Shown: positions 12,104 through 22,917 of the stretch, in pieces
How the letters are laid out: every line of letters begins with the position of its first letter
How positions within the stretch are numbered: position 1 is the stretch's first letter
Source: Omphiscola glabra
Lineage: Eukaryota > Mollusca > Gastropoda > Lymnaeidae
Length of the DNA: 64,000 nucleotides
Direction: 5' to 3'
NCBI GenBank assembly: GCA_964017045.1
Contig: OZ024801.1
Location: forward strand, 34,645,257-34,709,256
The notes under the pieces: model-generated
What the model saw: the letters and a program-made list of their open reading frames with translations, nothing else
What the model was told of the DNA's origin: nothing
Database searches by the model: none
Position numbers and translations under genes: made by a program

Positions 12104-12660
12104 TGTTTATTATCAATAAAAAATATCGTCTAGGATCAAGTAACTTTCAGCGACAATAAGACCTGTGACGTCACACACACATAAATACTGACGTTTAAAT
12201 ATTAAAAAATCAAGTAAAAACAATATTAATATTTCATAGAACAATTATCCATAAGGGAAATTAATGGCATGCAATTGATATTAAATCACTTTAGACGGAG
12301 GGGGATGGGTTGAAATCGGTTACCGGAAATTTGGTCAAAACTTTTTTTCAGTTCACACGTTAAAACTTTCGTCAAATTTCTTTTTGAACGCACTGTTCTA
12401 TACAGTAAAACAAAATATTGTTCTTGTCATTGTTATACTGTGGACTTATTTTAACATGAAGTCATACATCGTGGAAGTCGGGGGGAGGTGGGGTGGCACT
12501 ATGAGTTTACCGCACCGGGTGACACCAACCCTACGCCGCTGTATGGGATTTATATTAAAGATATCCTTCTTTCATTTGTTATCTTTGTTGACATCCATGT
12601 TGGTGACGTCACAATTTTAAGAAATAAGGACATGAAGACTAATGGGATAAACTCGGCAGG
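12104..12660. other. Non-coding spacer
   Basis: AT-rich spacer between the 18-bp array and the dispersed element that follows. No gene is seen. Confidence 0.5.
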
Positions 12661-12663
12661 TCT

Positions 12664-14295
12664 TGTCTGATTTCGGTCGAAACCGAAACTAGGCCGAAAG
12701 TTAAAAATGACCTTCGGCCGAAACCGAAACTAAAAACTCAACAAGACTTTCAGCCGAAGCCGAAACCAAAATCTTCACGAGACTTTCGGCCGAAACCGAA
12801 GCCGAGAAATATTCAGATATTTTGAAATTCGTTCACGCAAAGATTCTGCATTCATCGTACGATTGGGGAAAGGGGGGGGGGAGAATCACTAATTAAATTA
12901 TTTTTTATAAAAAATGAGATAATCGTGAATATTAATAAATAAACATCTAAAGAAAACTTTGGCGTTTACCATTTTAATTTAAGAGTAATTTAAATTACTT
13001 TTAACTGTTTTTTTAAAGTAGTATGGTAGGAGAAAATTTGGACCGGGGGGGATGGGGGGGGGGGGAGTGGCATTCATGCAAAATAGATCTTTGAGTGCCA
13101 TTTTCTTTTAATATGCATTTACAACCAAATTAATATAGAGCCAATTGAACCCGTGATACATGCACACGCACATTTACAACCTAGTTTAATAGCGCGTCAA
13201 TTGAACCCGTGATACATGCACACCATGTTATGCCAATTGAACCCGTGATGCATGCACACGCATGTTATGCCAATTGAACCCGTGATGCATGCACACGCAT
13301 GTTATGCCAATTGAACCCGTGATGCATGCACACGCATGTTATGCCAATTGAACCCGTGATGCATGCACACGCATGTTATGCCAATTGAACCCGTGATACA
13401 TGCACACGCATGTTATGCCAATTGAACCCGTGATACATGCACACGCATGTTATGCCAATTGAACCCGTGATACATGCACACGCATGTTATGCCAATTGAA
13501 CCCGTGATGCATGCACACGCATGTTATGCCAATTGAACCCGTGATGCATGCACACGCATGTTATGCCAATTGAACCCGTGATGCATGCACACGCATGTTA
13601 TGCCAATTGAACCCGTGATACATGCACACGCGTGTTATGTCGTCAATAGTGGTCATGATGAATTTAAGAAATTAATGATTTGAAAGTGCTTCAGTTTCCT
13701 TATTTAAAAACATAATGAAACAAAAATAAAAATGGAAATATTACCATTCCCTGGGATTATTCAATATGTTTCACCTTTGCCTAGGACTAGTATGACAACA
13801 TTGATGAGCATGACAATGATAAATCAAAATGAATAACACAAATGAATGAATTGAATAAAACTAAGGTTCCAAATTGTATTTTTGAAAAAAATTAAAACAA
13901 AAATGATGATATAAATATTACCATTCCACTAGTTTTTCTTTCACAAAACTGTTAACATTTGACTAGACCTAAATGAGTTTTATTTGTGTGGAAACAAAGG
14001 ACAAGTAGGTCACCATGCAGCTGTGAGCAGGTTTCGTGGAGCATTAGTCATATGACATACGATGACAGCAAGACGTCGAGCAATAATGAATATCGGATTG
14101 TCGACTTAGAGACAGACAGACAGACAGTCTGACCTCTGGTAGATGACCGAAAACCTCAATCACTTTCGACTGAAACCGATATTAAACTGAAAGTTAAATT
14201 TTCTGTTTCGGCTGACCCGAAACTAGACCGAAAGTGATCAAATGGCAACTTTCGGCGCCGAAATTGAAGCCGAATTCGGTCGGTCTCTTGTTCGA
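12664..14295. mobile_element. Dispersed non-autonomous element, copy A, with CGGCCGAAA-rich ends
   Basis: Both ends are built from repeated TTCGGCCGAAACCGAAAC-like motifs; the left end (12668-12810) and the right end (14150-14290) are roughly inverted. The 13,730-14,290 part closely matches 62,095-62,645 in the same orientation: shared strings include GAGCATGACAATGATAAATC, CATGCAGCTGTGAGC and GATCAAATGGCAACTTTCGG. No transposase frame is present, so this is a non-autonomous DNA element or a terminal part of one. It encloses a 37-bp satellite. The family is unknown to me. Confidence 0.75.
13138..13638. repeat. 37-bp tandem array inside the dispersed element
   Basis: About 11 regular copies and two looser leading copies of a 37-bp unit containing GCCAATTGAACCCGTGAT and GCATGCACACGCATG. 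The spacing of GTTATGCC at 13227 and 13264 gives the period. It shares its unit length, but not its sequence, with the array at 160-2816. The related element near 62,100 lacks this array. Confidence 0.93.
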
Positions 14296-15508
14296 TACTT
14301 TGGCTATCAAATCAAAATGAGAGAATTGTCTTGACTTGGTCACGGGAGGAGGATGCCATTATAATATTTTTAATTGTTTAGGTTATAACACCGGTCTATG
14401 TAGCTTCAATATGAAACATTATGTCGATAGCATTAAAGAAATAAGTGAATACGGTACCAAGATTATGCCTGAAATTTACGATGGAAGTGTCTCTTCTCTA
14501 AACTAGAAATGTCTACTTCTTGATGTTTTTTTAAATTATTATTATTTTGTTAAATTATTAATTTAGAAGAAGAAAAAAATATATTATACCACAGCATAGG
14601 CTAATTATAAACATTAACTTTTGCAATTGTAACAATAGAACCGGCACCGAGGACCAGGCCAATCATTATACCCTGCAAGATCAACGTCAGCTTAACCTCT
14701 TTGAAAAGTCAATGGGTTAAGTTAAGTATAGTGCATGCAAAGAGGCAGCTGCATTCCTTTTATAATTGCAAGCTTGTTGAATTTCCTCAAGTATTGATTT
14801 ATCGTTGGGTACAAGAAATTAAATAAAACACGAAATGGGAAAACCTGGAGGAAAAGGGCGTAACAAAACAACGAACGTTTCGGCAAGATGACTTCTTCAT
14901 CGAAAAAACAATGAGTAACAAAATATTTACTTCTACCTAACCTGTTAGCAGGCCCCTTATTATCATCTTCACTTAAGTATTATTTTGCTTTAAGCAATTT
15001 ATAAATTTAAAAATAAATTTTGTGAATGATAAATGACACTCAAAGAAATTGTCTTCTATTGTCTTTTTTTCTGTACCCACCCTAAGTACATTACCAATAT
15101 TACATTGCTCTCTGGGGCTGAACACAGCTTTCAGTTGTATGAGCAGGGGCGTGTCGAGGAAAAATGGCGCCCGTGGCTAAGTCTGAAATGGTGCCCATCA
15201 ATATTTATTAAAAAGGGACGCCGGAGCGAACCAGTAATAAGATGAATTTTGCACCCCTTGACTTTTTGAAGTACATGGGATCTTATCGTTAATTTCACTA
15301 TTAATGTCTACTGATGTTGGCGCCCGGGGTGGGTGTCTCCTCCGCAGAACCCTGCATGTAAGATACGTTTTTAAAAATCAATTAATATTTTCTTATATCT
15401 TTTATTTTTCGCCAAGGACGGCGCTCCGCAGACACATTCGTTGTTTTGTTTGTTAAATAAACAAAATAAATAATAAATCTCCGGGTTTCTTATTTTCGAA
15501 TGCGATGG
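14296..15508. other. Non-coding stretch with a possible retroelement terminus
   Basis: Mostly AT-rich DNA without a gene. At 14871-14906 lies ACGAACGTTTCGGCAAGATG followed by ACTTCTTCATCG, a pattern I associate with Penelope-like element ends (see findings). Confidence 0.4.
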
Positions 15509-15656
15509 CATTACTGCGTCACACAAAAGCCCTTCTACTGCGTCACACAAAAGCCCTTCTACTGGGTCACACAAAATCTCTTCTACTGGGTCACACAAAA
15601 GCCCTTCTACTGGGTCACACAAAAGCCCTGCTACTGGGTCACACAAAAGCCCTTCC
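15509..15656. repeat. 24-bp minisatellite, about 6 copies
   Basis: The unit is CTACTGGGTCACACAAAAGC plus CCTT. It is eight codons long, so frames on both strands remain open across it. No gene evidence. Confidence 0.9.
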
Positions 15657-18645
15657 AACCCCAAGGTTAAGAATCCTTGTTCTTTATTAGCGTTCGGATA
15701 AAACAGTCAGCAAAGTTCACTTAACAAAACGTAAGACCGAGAACATTCCACTGGTCTGATGTCATCCCATTTTCCTGGCTAATATTATGCTTCATTAGTC
15801 CCAAGTCCATTAATGCACCGGAGCGGGCCGGGGATGTAACAGCAGAGTGGATTAAGTCGAGGAGAGGAGCACAAGGAGGCGTGGAGGTACAGGCGAGACG
15901 AGCTGCGATGTGGTACAGGCGAGGTGAGCAGCGATGTGGTACAGGCGAGGCGGTACAGGTGGGTTATGCATTCTACGCACGACTCGATCTGTTCCATTAT
16001 CACGACCAAGGGTGCGACCTGGCATGTCGCAGGGGCGTTGTTACAGAAGAGCGATTCCGCGAGTCCTCGGACCCGTTAAGTGGGACAAGGGGGGGGGGGG
16101 GGGGAAATGAATAAATATTTAAATGATTTTAATGAGCCTGGAATTTTATTAAGTTTTTTAAAACGTTATTTACTTTTCCCTGCCTTACAAGATCACTAAC
16201 ATGTACAAGAAATATCCCAAAGGTGTTCATGATAGGCCCTTTTTCTTATTAAAAAAATGAATAAAATCCTTTGATGTGTAAGGTAAGAAGAATTTTAGGC
16301 TATTCATAAAGCAATATCTTAGGTGCTGTCCAGTTTAGAAATTTTGGTCATTTAAACCAAAAGGAACGTCAGCAATCAACAACAGTTTAATGTTTGTTTG
16401 TTTTTTAAATTAATATTTTGTGATAGAAACAATATCCATTTTAACTAGTGAACAAATCTTTTTTTAAAAAACGGTTTACCTTTATTACAAATGGAAACTT
16501 TCTCACAATGAGGAAAACCATTTTTTTCTGTAAAAATTTTTTTTTTTTCTTCTAAAATTTCATCACAAGGGACACAACCACTTTTAAGGGGCCACAATAA
16601 TTAAATAAGAACTAATTGAAGGAGCTCGTTTAGAAGTGTTTACAAATTCCTCATAATTATATTAACATTTATGAGAGGAAACAAAATTATGAGTGATTAT
16701 TGTTCACAACACTTTTTTCCCTTGGGACATCTTATTAAACAAAAACATTTAAAAAAATAGAGATGAACATTAATTTCAACATAGTTGGCACATTTTTGTC
16801 TTTTGTAAATTAAAATTGGAAGTAAAAAAAAAATTTTTTTTAAAGAACTCATTTAAGAGGAAAGAAACGAATTATGAAATATTTCATATTATTTATTCAT
16901 AAAATTACATCTTAATGAATCTTATGTCTATTAAATGAGAGTCTTTAAAAATGTTTGAGATAATTCATGAACTTATCAGTGATTTATTATTAATACTGTA
17001 TAATTTTTTTCACATGAAATTTTAAATTTGTCTCAAACAAATATGAACTTTTAAAATAATAATCTTAAATGAAACATATACTCATTATAAATGTATATAA
17101 ATAATACACATTTACAAAAGAATTATATACATTTTAAAATAATGCAGTTATTAAAATAACTTTTCCACAAGGAGCTCACAAACAAATATACTGATGAGTT
17201 TTAAAATATGTGCATTTAAATTTATTGGACTTTTCTTGCAACACAAGGTTTCTGATGTAATGATTAAACTAGTAATGAAATAGAGGAGTTGGGAAGAAAT
17301 GGTGCAGTGGTGATAAAATAATGTGGTTGGAATGCAATGACAAATTGACATGAAAAAGATTTAGGATCAATTTATGTTGTTGGGAAGAATTTTAAGATTA
17401 TGATGAATTAATGGAATCTTTTTAGGAAAGAAAATGCATGATACAGAAATATAGCTTTTGAAAAGTGTCATTTTGATGATAAACTATTCAATATTTCAAT
17501 AAATTCCTAAAGCAAACTACAAAACAACTGAACATCAGATAGCTTCCACTAATAAAAGTTGAGTGATTAGGTTGAATTTTTGAAGGCATACTTTATAAAT
17601 CCCAACATAAAAAATTAAAATTATGCATACAAAACTTTTAATGATGTATCAGGTATTTAAACAAAAGTAGAGATTTTCAAGCAAACTTCTACCATGCCTT
17701 TATCAAAATAACTTTTTGTGTGTGATAGTTATTTTCACTAGATAATTAAATATATTAACAAAAAAGTGAAATTGGTAAGTAATTTCCATAATAATATTCT
17801 CTAAAATTCTCATTGCTATGCTAAAACATAAGTTTATTTAGTTAGCTTTTTAAGAGTTACCAAAAGTCATTTTGAACAAATCATTTAAGTCAACTTAGAC
17901 TCAAATGCTAGGATGTTATAAGGAATCATGGACAACAATGAAATAATTATGTTATGATGATGAATTTAAAGTATTAAAAACTATATCTTTACACAAGAGT
18001 TGCAGTTCAGTTCACACTAACAAAGTGTAACTTGTGGCAAAGCATGTTCTATTATTTTAACTTTTTTTTACACATTAAAAACATGATTTGTATAGAGAAG
18101 TATTTTTAAAAAAAAGTTGATACCAGATGACTGTGTACACATTTTGTCCAACCAACAATTAAGACTAGTCACATGCCTTTATAGTCATGCTATTTAACAT
18201 CACATTTCATAATTAAATATTTACAAATTAATATTGTATATACACCAATGGACACATTTTCATCATGCCTTAATGGGGTAAAAATGGCAAATCACTTTCA
18301 CGTGTCTTCATTTAAAACAAATTATTAAAATTTAAACACTTTCAAACACATCCCATAGAAGAGATATTGCACTTGTGTCTCTCGGTATGCCAGAATTGAA
18401 GTCTACTTAGTTAACAACCCTCCAACCACCCAGGGTCAAACTTTATTTGAAATTCTATTTCCAAATAAAAAAAATCAACAATAAAAATATCATGCTCTAT
18501 TACTCTCTATCAATAACAGACAATATAATACAGATACATTTTTAAAAAGCATAACAAATTAATTAATTTTTAAAAATGTTAAACAAGAGATTTGAATGGA
18601 ATGTTTCTGATCAAACTGAGAGTAAATTGATGTTTCATTGTTTCC
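15657..18645. other. AT-rich non-coding DNA downstream of TMEM203
   Basis: A degenerate tandem of about 27 bp (GATGTGGTACAGGCGAGG) lies at about 15888-15960, and a run of 16 G at 16089-16104. The rest is very AT-rich, without convincing open frames. The right part may include the 3' untranslated region of TMEM203, which reads leftward. Confidence 0.5.
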
Positions 18646-19660
18646 CTAGTGCATTCTGCATGCTCTGATCATAAGGATTTTAGACAGGACAAATAAAGGG
18701 GCAAAAACTTCAGAGCAGCTCAGATTTCCAGTGACTAGCTTCTGGCATAACAGCAGCTTGAAGGTGAAGATTAACCCAATCACTGCAAGGGAGCTCGCAA
18801 CACGAAGACTGGCCTGAAGTAAACAATAGAATCATTATATAAAGAGTACAGACTTAAATTATTATTTTTTAAAAATAAAACTAACAAAAATAAAAACCAC
18901 TGGTTTAACTGTGCTGTGAAATGTAATCAACTTTTTTTATCATTATCAGTGGTGATAGAGCCCATGTAGGGCCCTGGCCTGCTCCACTACATCCATCCAT
19001 TCGAATCAATCCATGGCTTTCAACTTTTTTTGTGGAATCTGAACAGGGCCATTAAAAAATAAGTTCCTAAAATGTTAGCATTGATGATGTCCAGTTTCAT
19101 TGATGATGTCCAGTGCTTACCGAGGGAGATGGAAGGGGGTGACCACACCGGGTCACACTATTGGGATTTATATAAAACTTTATATAAATGATGTGTGCAT
19201 GTGTTAGGAAGTGCACTTTGGGAGTTCGCCCCAGGCAGCATTTTGTCAAGATACACCACTGTGATGTCAGACAAAAATTCATGTTGTACGTTTAAAGAGT
19301 AGCTTATAATTTTTTTAAAAACTGAAGTTTTTGTCTGAAACTAGTAAACCTAGCTATATAACATTGACGACTATTTCGTAACAATAAATTTAATAGTGTA
19401 AAAAATGGAAAAAGTTAAAAACACACCTGTTTCAAATCATATTCTCTATATTGCCTGACGAAGACAATGAGGCACAGGTAGGCATTCAGACCGTCACATA
19501 TGAAGAGAGGGGAAAAGATTGTTGGCCAAGATGCACCTAAGTGCCCTTCAATTTTGGCAGCAACAAGAACTGAAAAAACAAGAATTGACAGCAGGTGCAG
19601 GAAGAGTTCAAATGCTGTCATCCGAGTCCATTGTACAATTTCTTTAAGTCTGAGAAGCAT
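18646..19660 (-). CDS. TMEM203: Transmembrane protein 203 (TMEM203), two exons
   Basis: Exon 1 is 19660-19427 (ATG at 19660-19658; donor CAG|GTGTGT). Exon 2 is 18813-18646 (acceptor TTCAG before GCC AGT; TAG stop). The joined frame gives 133 residues, close to the 136 I recall for the vertebrate protein. The N-terminus MLLRLKEIVQW resembles vertebrate MLFSLRELVQW. Exon 2 contains KLLLCQKL and ends LMIRACRMH, matching the family's EMLLCQKL and LMIRACRVN. Four hydrophobic segments are visible. Known of the family: an endoplasmic reticulum/lysosome membrane protein linked to calcium handling and STING signalling. The vertebrate gene is, as I recall, intronless, so the 613-bp intron here is a difference. 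It is transcribed away from PRMT9, with 3.3 kb between the two starts. Confidence 0.93.
18945..19025 (-). mobile_element. LINE 3'-end fragment in the TMEM203 intron
   Basis: The plus-strand string with GCCCATGTAGGGCCCTGGCC and ATCAATCCATGGCTTTC is close to the 3' end of the LINE remnant at 46,388-46,470 (GCCCATGTAGGACCCTGGCC). It is a short 5'-truncated relic in the same orientation as TMEM203. Confidence 0.65.
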
Positions 19661-22600
19661 TGCTCAAATTCACTGAAAATAAATGTAAATAAAAAATGTT
19701 AAATATAGACTGACGTTCCTTATCGAGGAACCACATTCAATTTTTCTGAAGACTGCTACCACTTATGCTTTTTTTGTCACAGAACTAGGCACTTATTTGC
19801 AGCAGAATTTAACTTAAGTTATCTAAATGTTTATTCTTTAAATTAAACAAATGAGAGTTCTGGCACCGTTTTTCATACAAAAAAAAAGTGCTCACTATGA
19901 CAAAGTACGTTCCCACTGAGGATTTGTTACTTGAATTATCAACTTTCTGTGACCACAGGCTACTCACTACAACAAAAACAGGTTAACTATTTCATTTTCA
20001 GTTCTTTTTTTTTGATTTTGCAGTCTGTTGTCTCCTTGCAATATACAGAAACAATGCAATCATACTTTTTTCAATTCTCATGCGTTATCACCAGCTGACC
20101 GATTATAAAAAAACACAAGGAACTTAATATAATCAGAGATGTTTATAAATGTTGTATTCAATAGCAGCCATATTTTGTAGTTTGAAGATTAAAATTTGTG
20201 AAAAATTAAGTTTTGATTTTTTGGATTGAGCAAGACAAAATTTCTTTTTTATAGGATCAGTGTCTTGTTTTAAACAAAATGGAATTACTTTAAAAAATGG
20301 TTAATTTTAAGTTTTAATTTTTCCTTGCACGGATGTTTATTGTTAAAATCATATTTAAGAGAAACAATCTGAATTTAGTCATTTAAAGAGCTGACCATAG
20401 TGCTATATCATAAATTTAAAATTGATAATATAAACATAAGTGAGAATGCCTATGTGGGATATGTGTATAATGGATTCTCAGCATGGATTTGCCACTGAGC
20501 TTTGAGTTTGAAACAAATCCGCAGAGTGAACGTACCTTTAAAGCTAAATAGTCTAAAATAGATTAGTTCTATGGTTTAATTAGCTTACTTTATTTTTAAT
20601 ATTACTTAATTATTACAACCAAGCACTCATTTTATCCATCCCAAATGTGAGATTTAAGTGTGGAGCATGGTTAGTAGTATTTAGTTGTGCATAGGTATGA
20701 CACCCCGACCATGTATTTCAATTTATATTTGTGACAAAACAGTATGAATAATCGTGCAGCCAAACAAGTAAAATTAAAGCTGACTAGTTCTGGTTCTGGT
20801 AGGGTATGTTGCTGCATCCATACACTAGCATATGTGCAACGGTTGGGGAAGCGATGCTGCCATCCTAATGGCTCCTAGCAGATGCCAGGGCAGCCTTGAA
20901 GAATTCGATAGATGTCGAGTTGAATAGAACTGAACTGTTATATAATTTTGAGTACATTTTGAAACTAGATATACCATATTGTTCCCGGTAAGGGTCTCCA
21001 TTGTTTATAAGCTGCATCCTTAATTTGATGCTATTTTAAACAAAAATAAATTGAAAATATTGTTTTAAAATCCTGATTGTAGATCCTAGATATGTTCTGG
21101 AATATTCCTTAAACTTAATGTGCAGTATGTTCTTGACTCTTAGTAAGAGACACATAAGGTGCTTAGGCCATGTAAAGAGAATGTAGAAAGGCAGTATTCC
21201 GAAGGATCAGGCACTATTCCGAAGGATCAGGTGGACAGAGAATTGACATAGGACAAGACATATTAGACTGCAACATCTGTGTAAAAGAAACATGAGGCTA
21301 TAAATATAAAACATTTTTGGAAATATGGGAGAATATAGTTGGTGAATAGCAGTGAATATGGGAATCACAGGAATCCAACTGGTAGAGTAAAGCATTTGAA
21401 AATAAAGGACTTGTAGCAAAAAGAGCAATACAGAAGGCCAAAGAAAATAGTCAAGGTTCTCCTGTGAGAATTCACTCAAAACTTCCACCCCAGGTTCGGC
21501 TCCCAGGATCCAATCCAGAAAGATCAATGCAAAAGCTACACCATCTTTCCATTTCCATGTCCAAAATTTCATGAATTGAAATTCAATTTTAATATTTTTT
21601 ACATTATTTATATATAACATCTTACAAGGTCAAACATCTTTGTTTTAAGTTGTATTACTTTTAATTTAATTTATTTAGTTTAGTCTAAAACTGTTATCTT
21701 TCATCAGTAATCAGTGTCGAAATTAAATTTACGGTTTAAACAGAGTCTAGAGTCTTCTGAGACTCTTCCTCAACTAATTCAACTATCACTACTTACTTAT
21801 TTTTTTTTATTAGACTTAGTTACTTAGTTAGTACTTATTACTAATTTACTACTACTAACTACTACTGGAAAAAATGAATTTTAAATTTATTTTACTAGAA
21901 ATAATAATTTGCGTTAAAATAAGGGAATAGGGTAATCCCTTATTTTGACGCATTTTCGACTAATAGTACCAATGCCAATATATGGTCAATACATAGTCAA
22001 ATAATCAATCCGTTTTGAATTGAATCAGATTTATGATTTATAATTTAATTGTTCTAAATTTATTCTGATTTGGGCCTAATTAATTACTAATACTAATAGA
22101 ATAGCGTTGGACTAATTAATTATTTAGGCATACTAACTTAACTGTGCGCAAACTAATTAATAAAGCTAAAGCGAGTCTTATACTTATAACTTATATACTT
22201 ACTTAAAGCATGATTTCAATATTTAAAAAAACAACTAAAATTACAATTAAATATTGGGCAAGAAAATCTACGTTCAATTTCACAAAAGGAATCCGGAAAC
22301 ATAACATTCAATTCGAATGTAATGAATGATGTGTAGAAGGCTCTGTGTTGGCTATTCTCATGGACAACCCCCCGAAAGAAGAAAATCTTTAGCAGGTGCA
22401 CTAATGTTAAATTTTTTAAGAACTAAGAATTTAGGATGATCGTGAACCTTATAGTGCTTTTTAAAAAAAATAATTAGGAGGAGAACTCTAAAAACCTGTT
22501 ATTTTTTAGTTATAACTTGATTGAAAGTGAATGAATTTTAAATGAAAATGAAACGGTGTATCCTCTTGTCGTCAAGTCTTGTCAGTCTTGTGAACTCTTA

Positions 22601-22917
22601 ATATTCTAAGAGCTAGTGTAAGAGTTAGAGTCTTCTTAGTCTCTCAGCTCTTTATTTGTACTACTATTAGTAGTAATTAGTAAGTATTTCTTCCTGTACT
22701 ACTTACTATTTACACTAATATCTACATTTTTTGTATCCTTTCATGAAAAAGGCCTCATTCAACTTGATATTTGAGAATGAATATTACTATCAAGAAATTG
22801 GATATCAGTATACTTAATTTTTTTTCCTGCTGCACTTTCAAAATAAGATAGATATATCTCTACCTTAGAGCTGATCCTCTAAGAAGTGGTGACACTTTGG
22901 CTGACTAATTACACAAT
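19661..22917. promoter_or_regulatory. Intergenic region between the divergent TMEM203 and PRMT9 genes
   Basis: This 3.26-kb region must hold the promoters of both flanking genes because they start away from each other. I cannot point to a TATA box or initiator. It includes a decayed LINE tail (21,120-21,350) and low-complexity ACT-rich DNA (21,780-21,860). Confidence 0.5.
21120..21350 (+). mobile_element. Decayed LINE C-terminal fragment
   Basis: Plus-strand reading with several stops gives KRHIRCLGHVKRM, then IPKD, then CKRNMRL. This is the pattern of the C-terminal tail of many non-LTR retrotransposon polyproteins (R-H-L-R-W-L-G-H-V-x-R-M, then IPK-D, then VCKRD). Frame breaks show that it is dead. 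A 137-codon minus-strand frame over 21,207-21,620 lies mostly antisense to it and is rejected. Confidence 0.55.

Noticed and set aside
9559..12116. Many long minus-strand open frames (up to 390 codons)
   Set aside because: They lie almost wholly in the 25-bp and 18-bp arrays, occur in all three frames at once, and begin with non-ATG codons in several cases. They reflect a stop-free repeat unit.
21207..21620. 137-codon minus-strand frame with hydrophobic stretches
   Set aside because: It is mostly antisense to a decayed LINE tail, has no recognised domain, and no flanking exons continue it.
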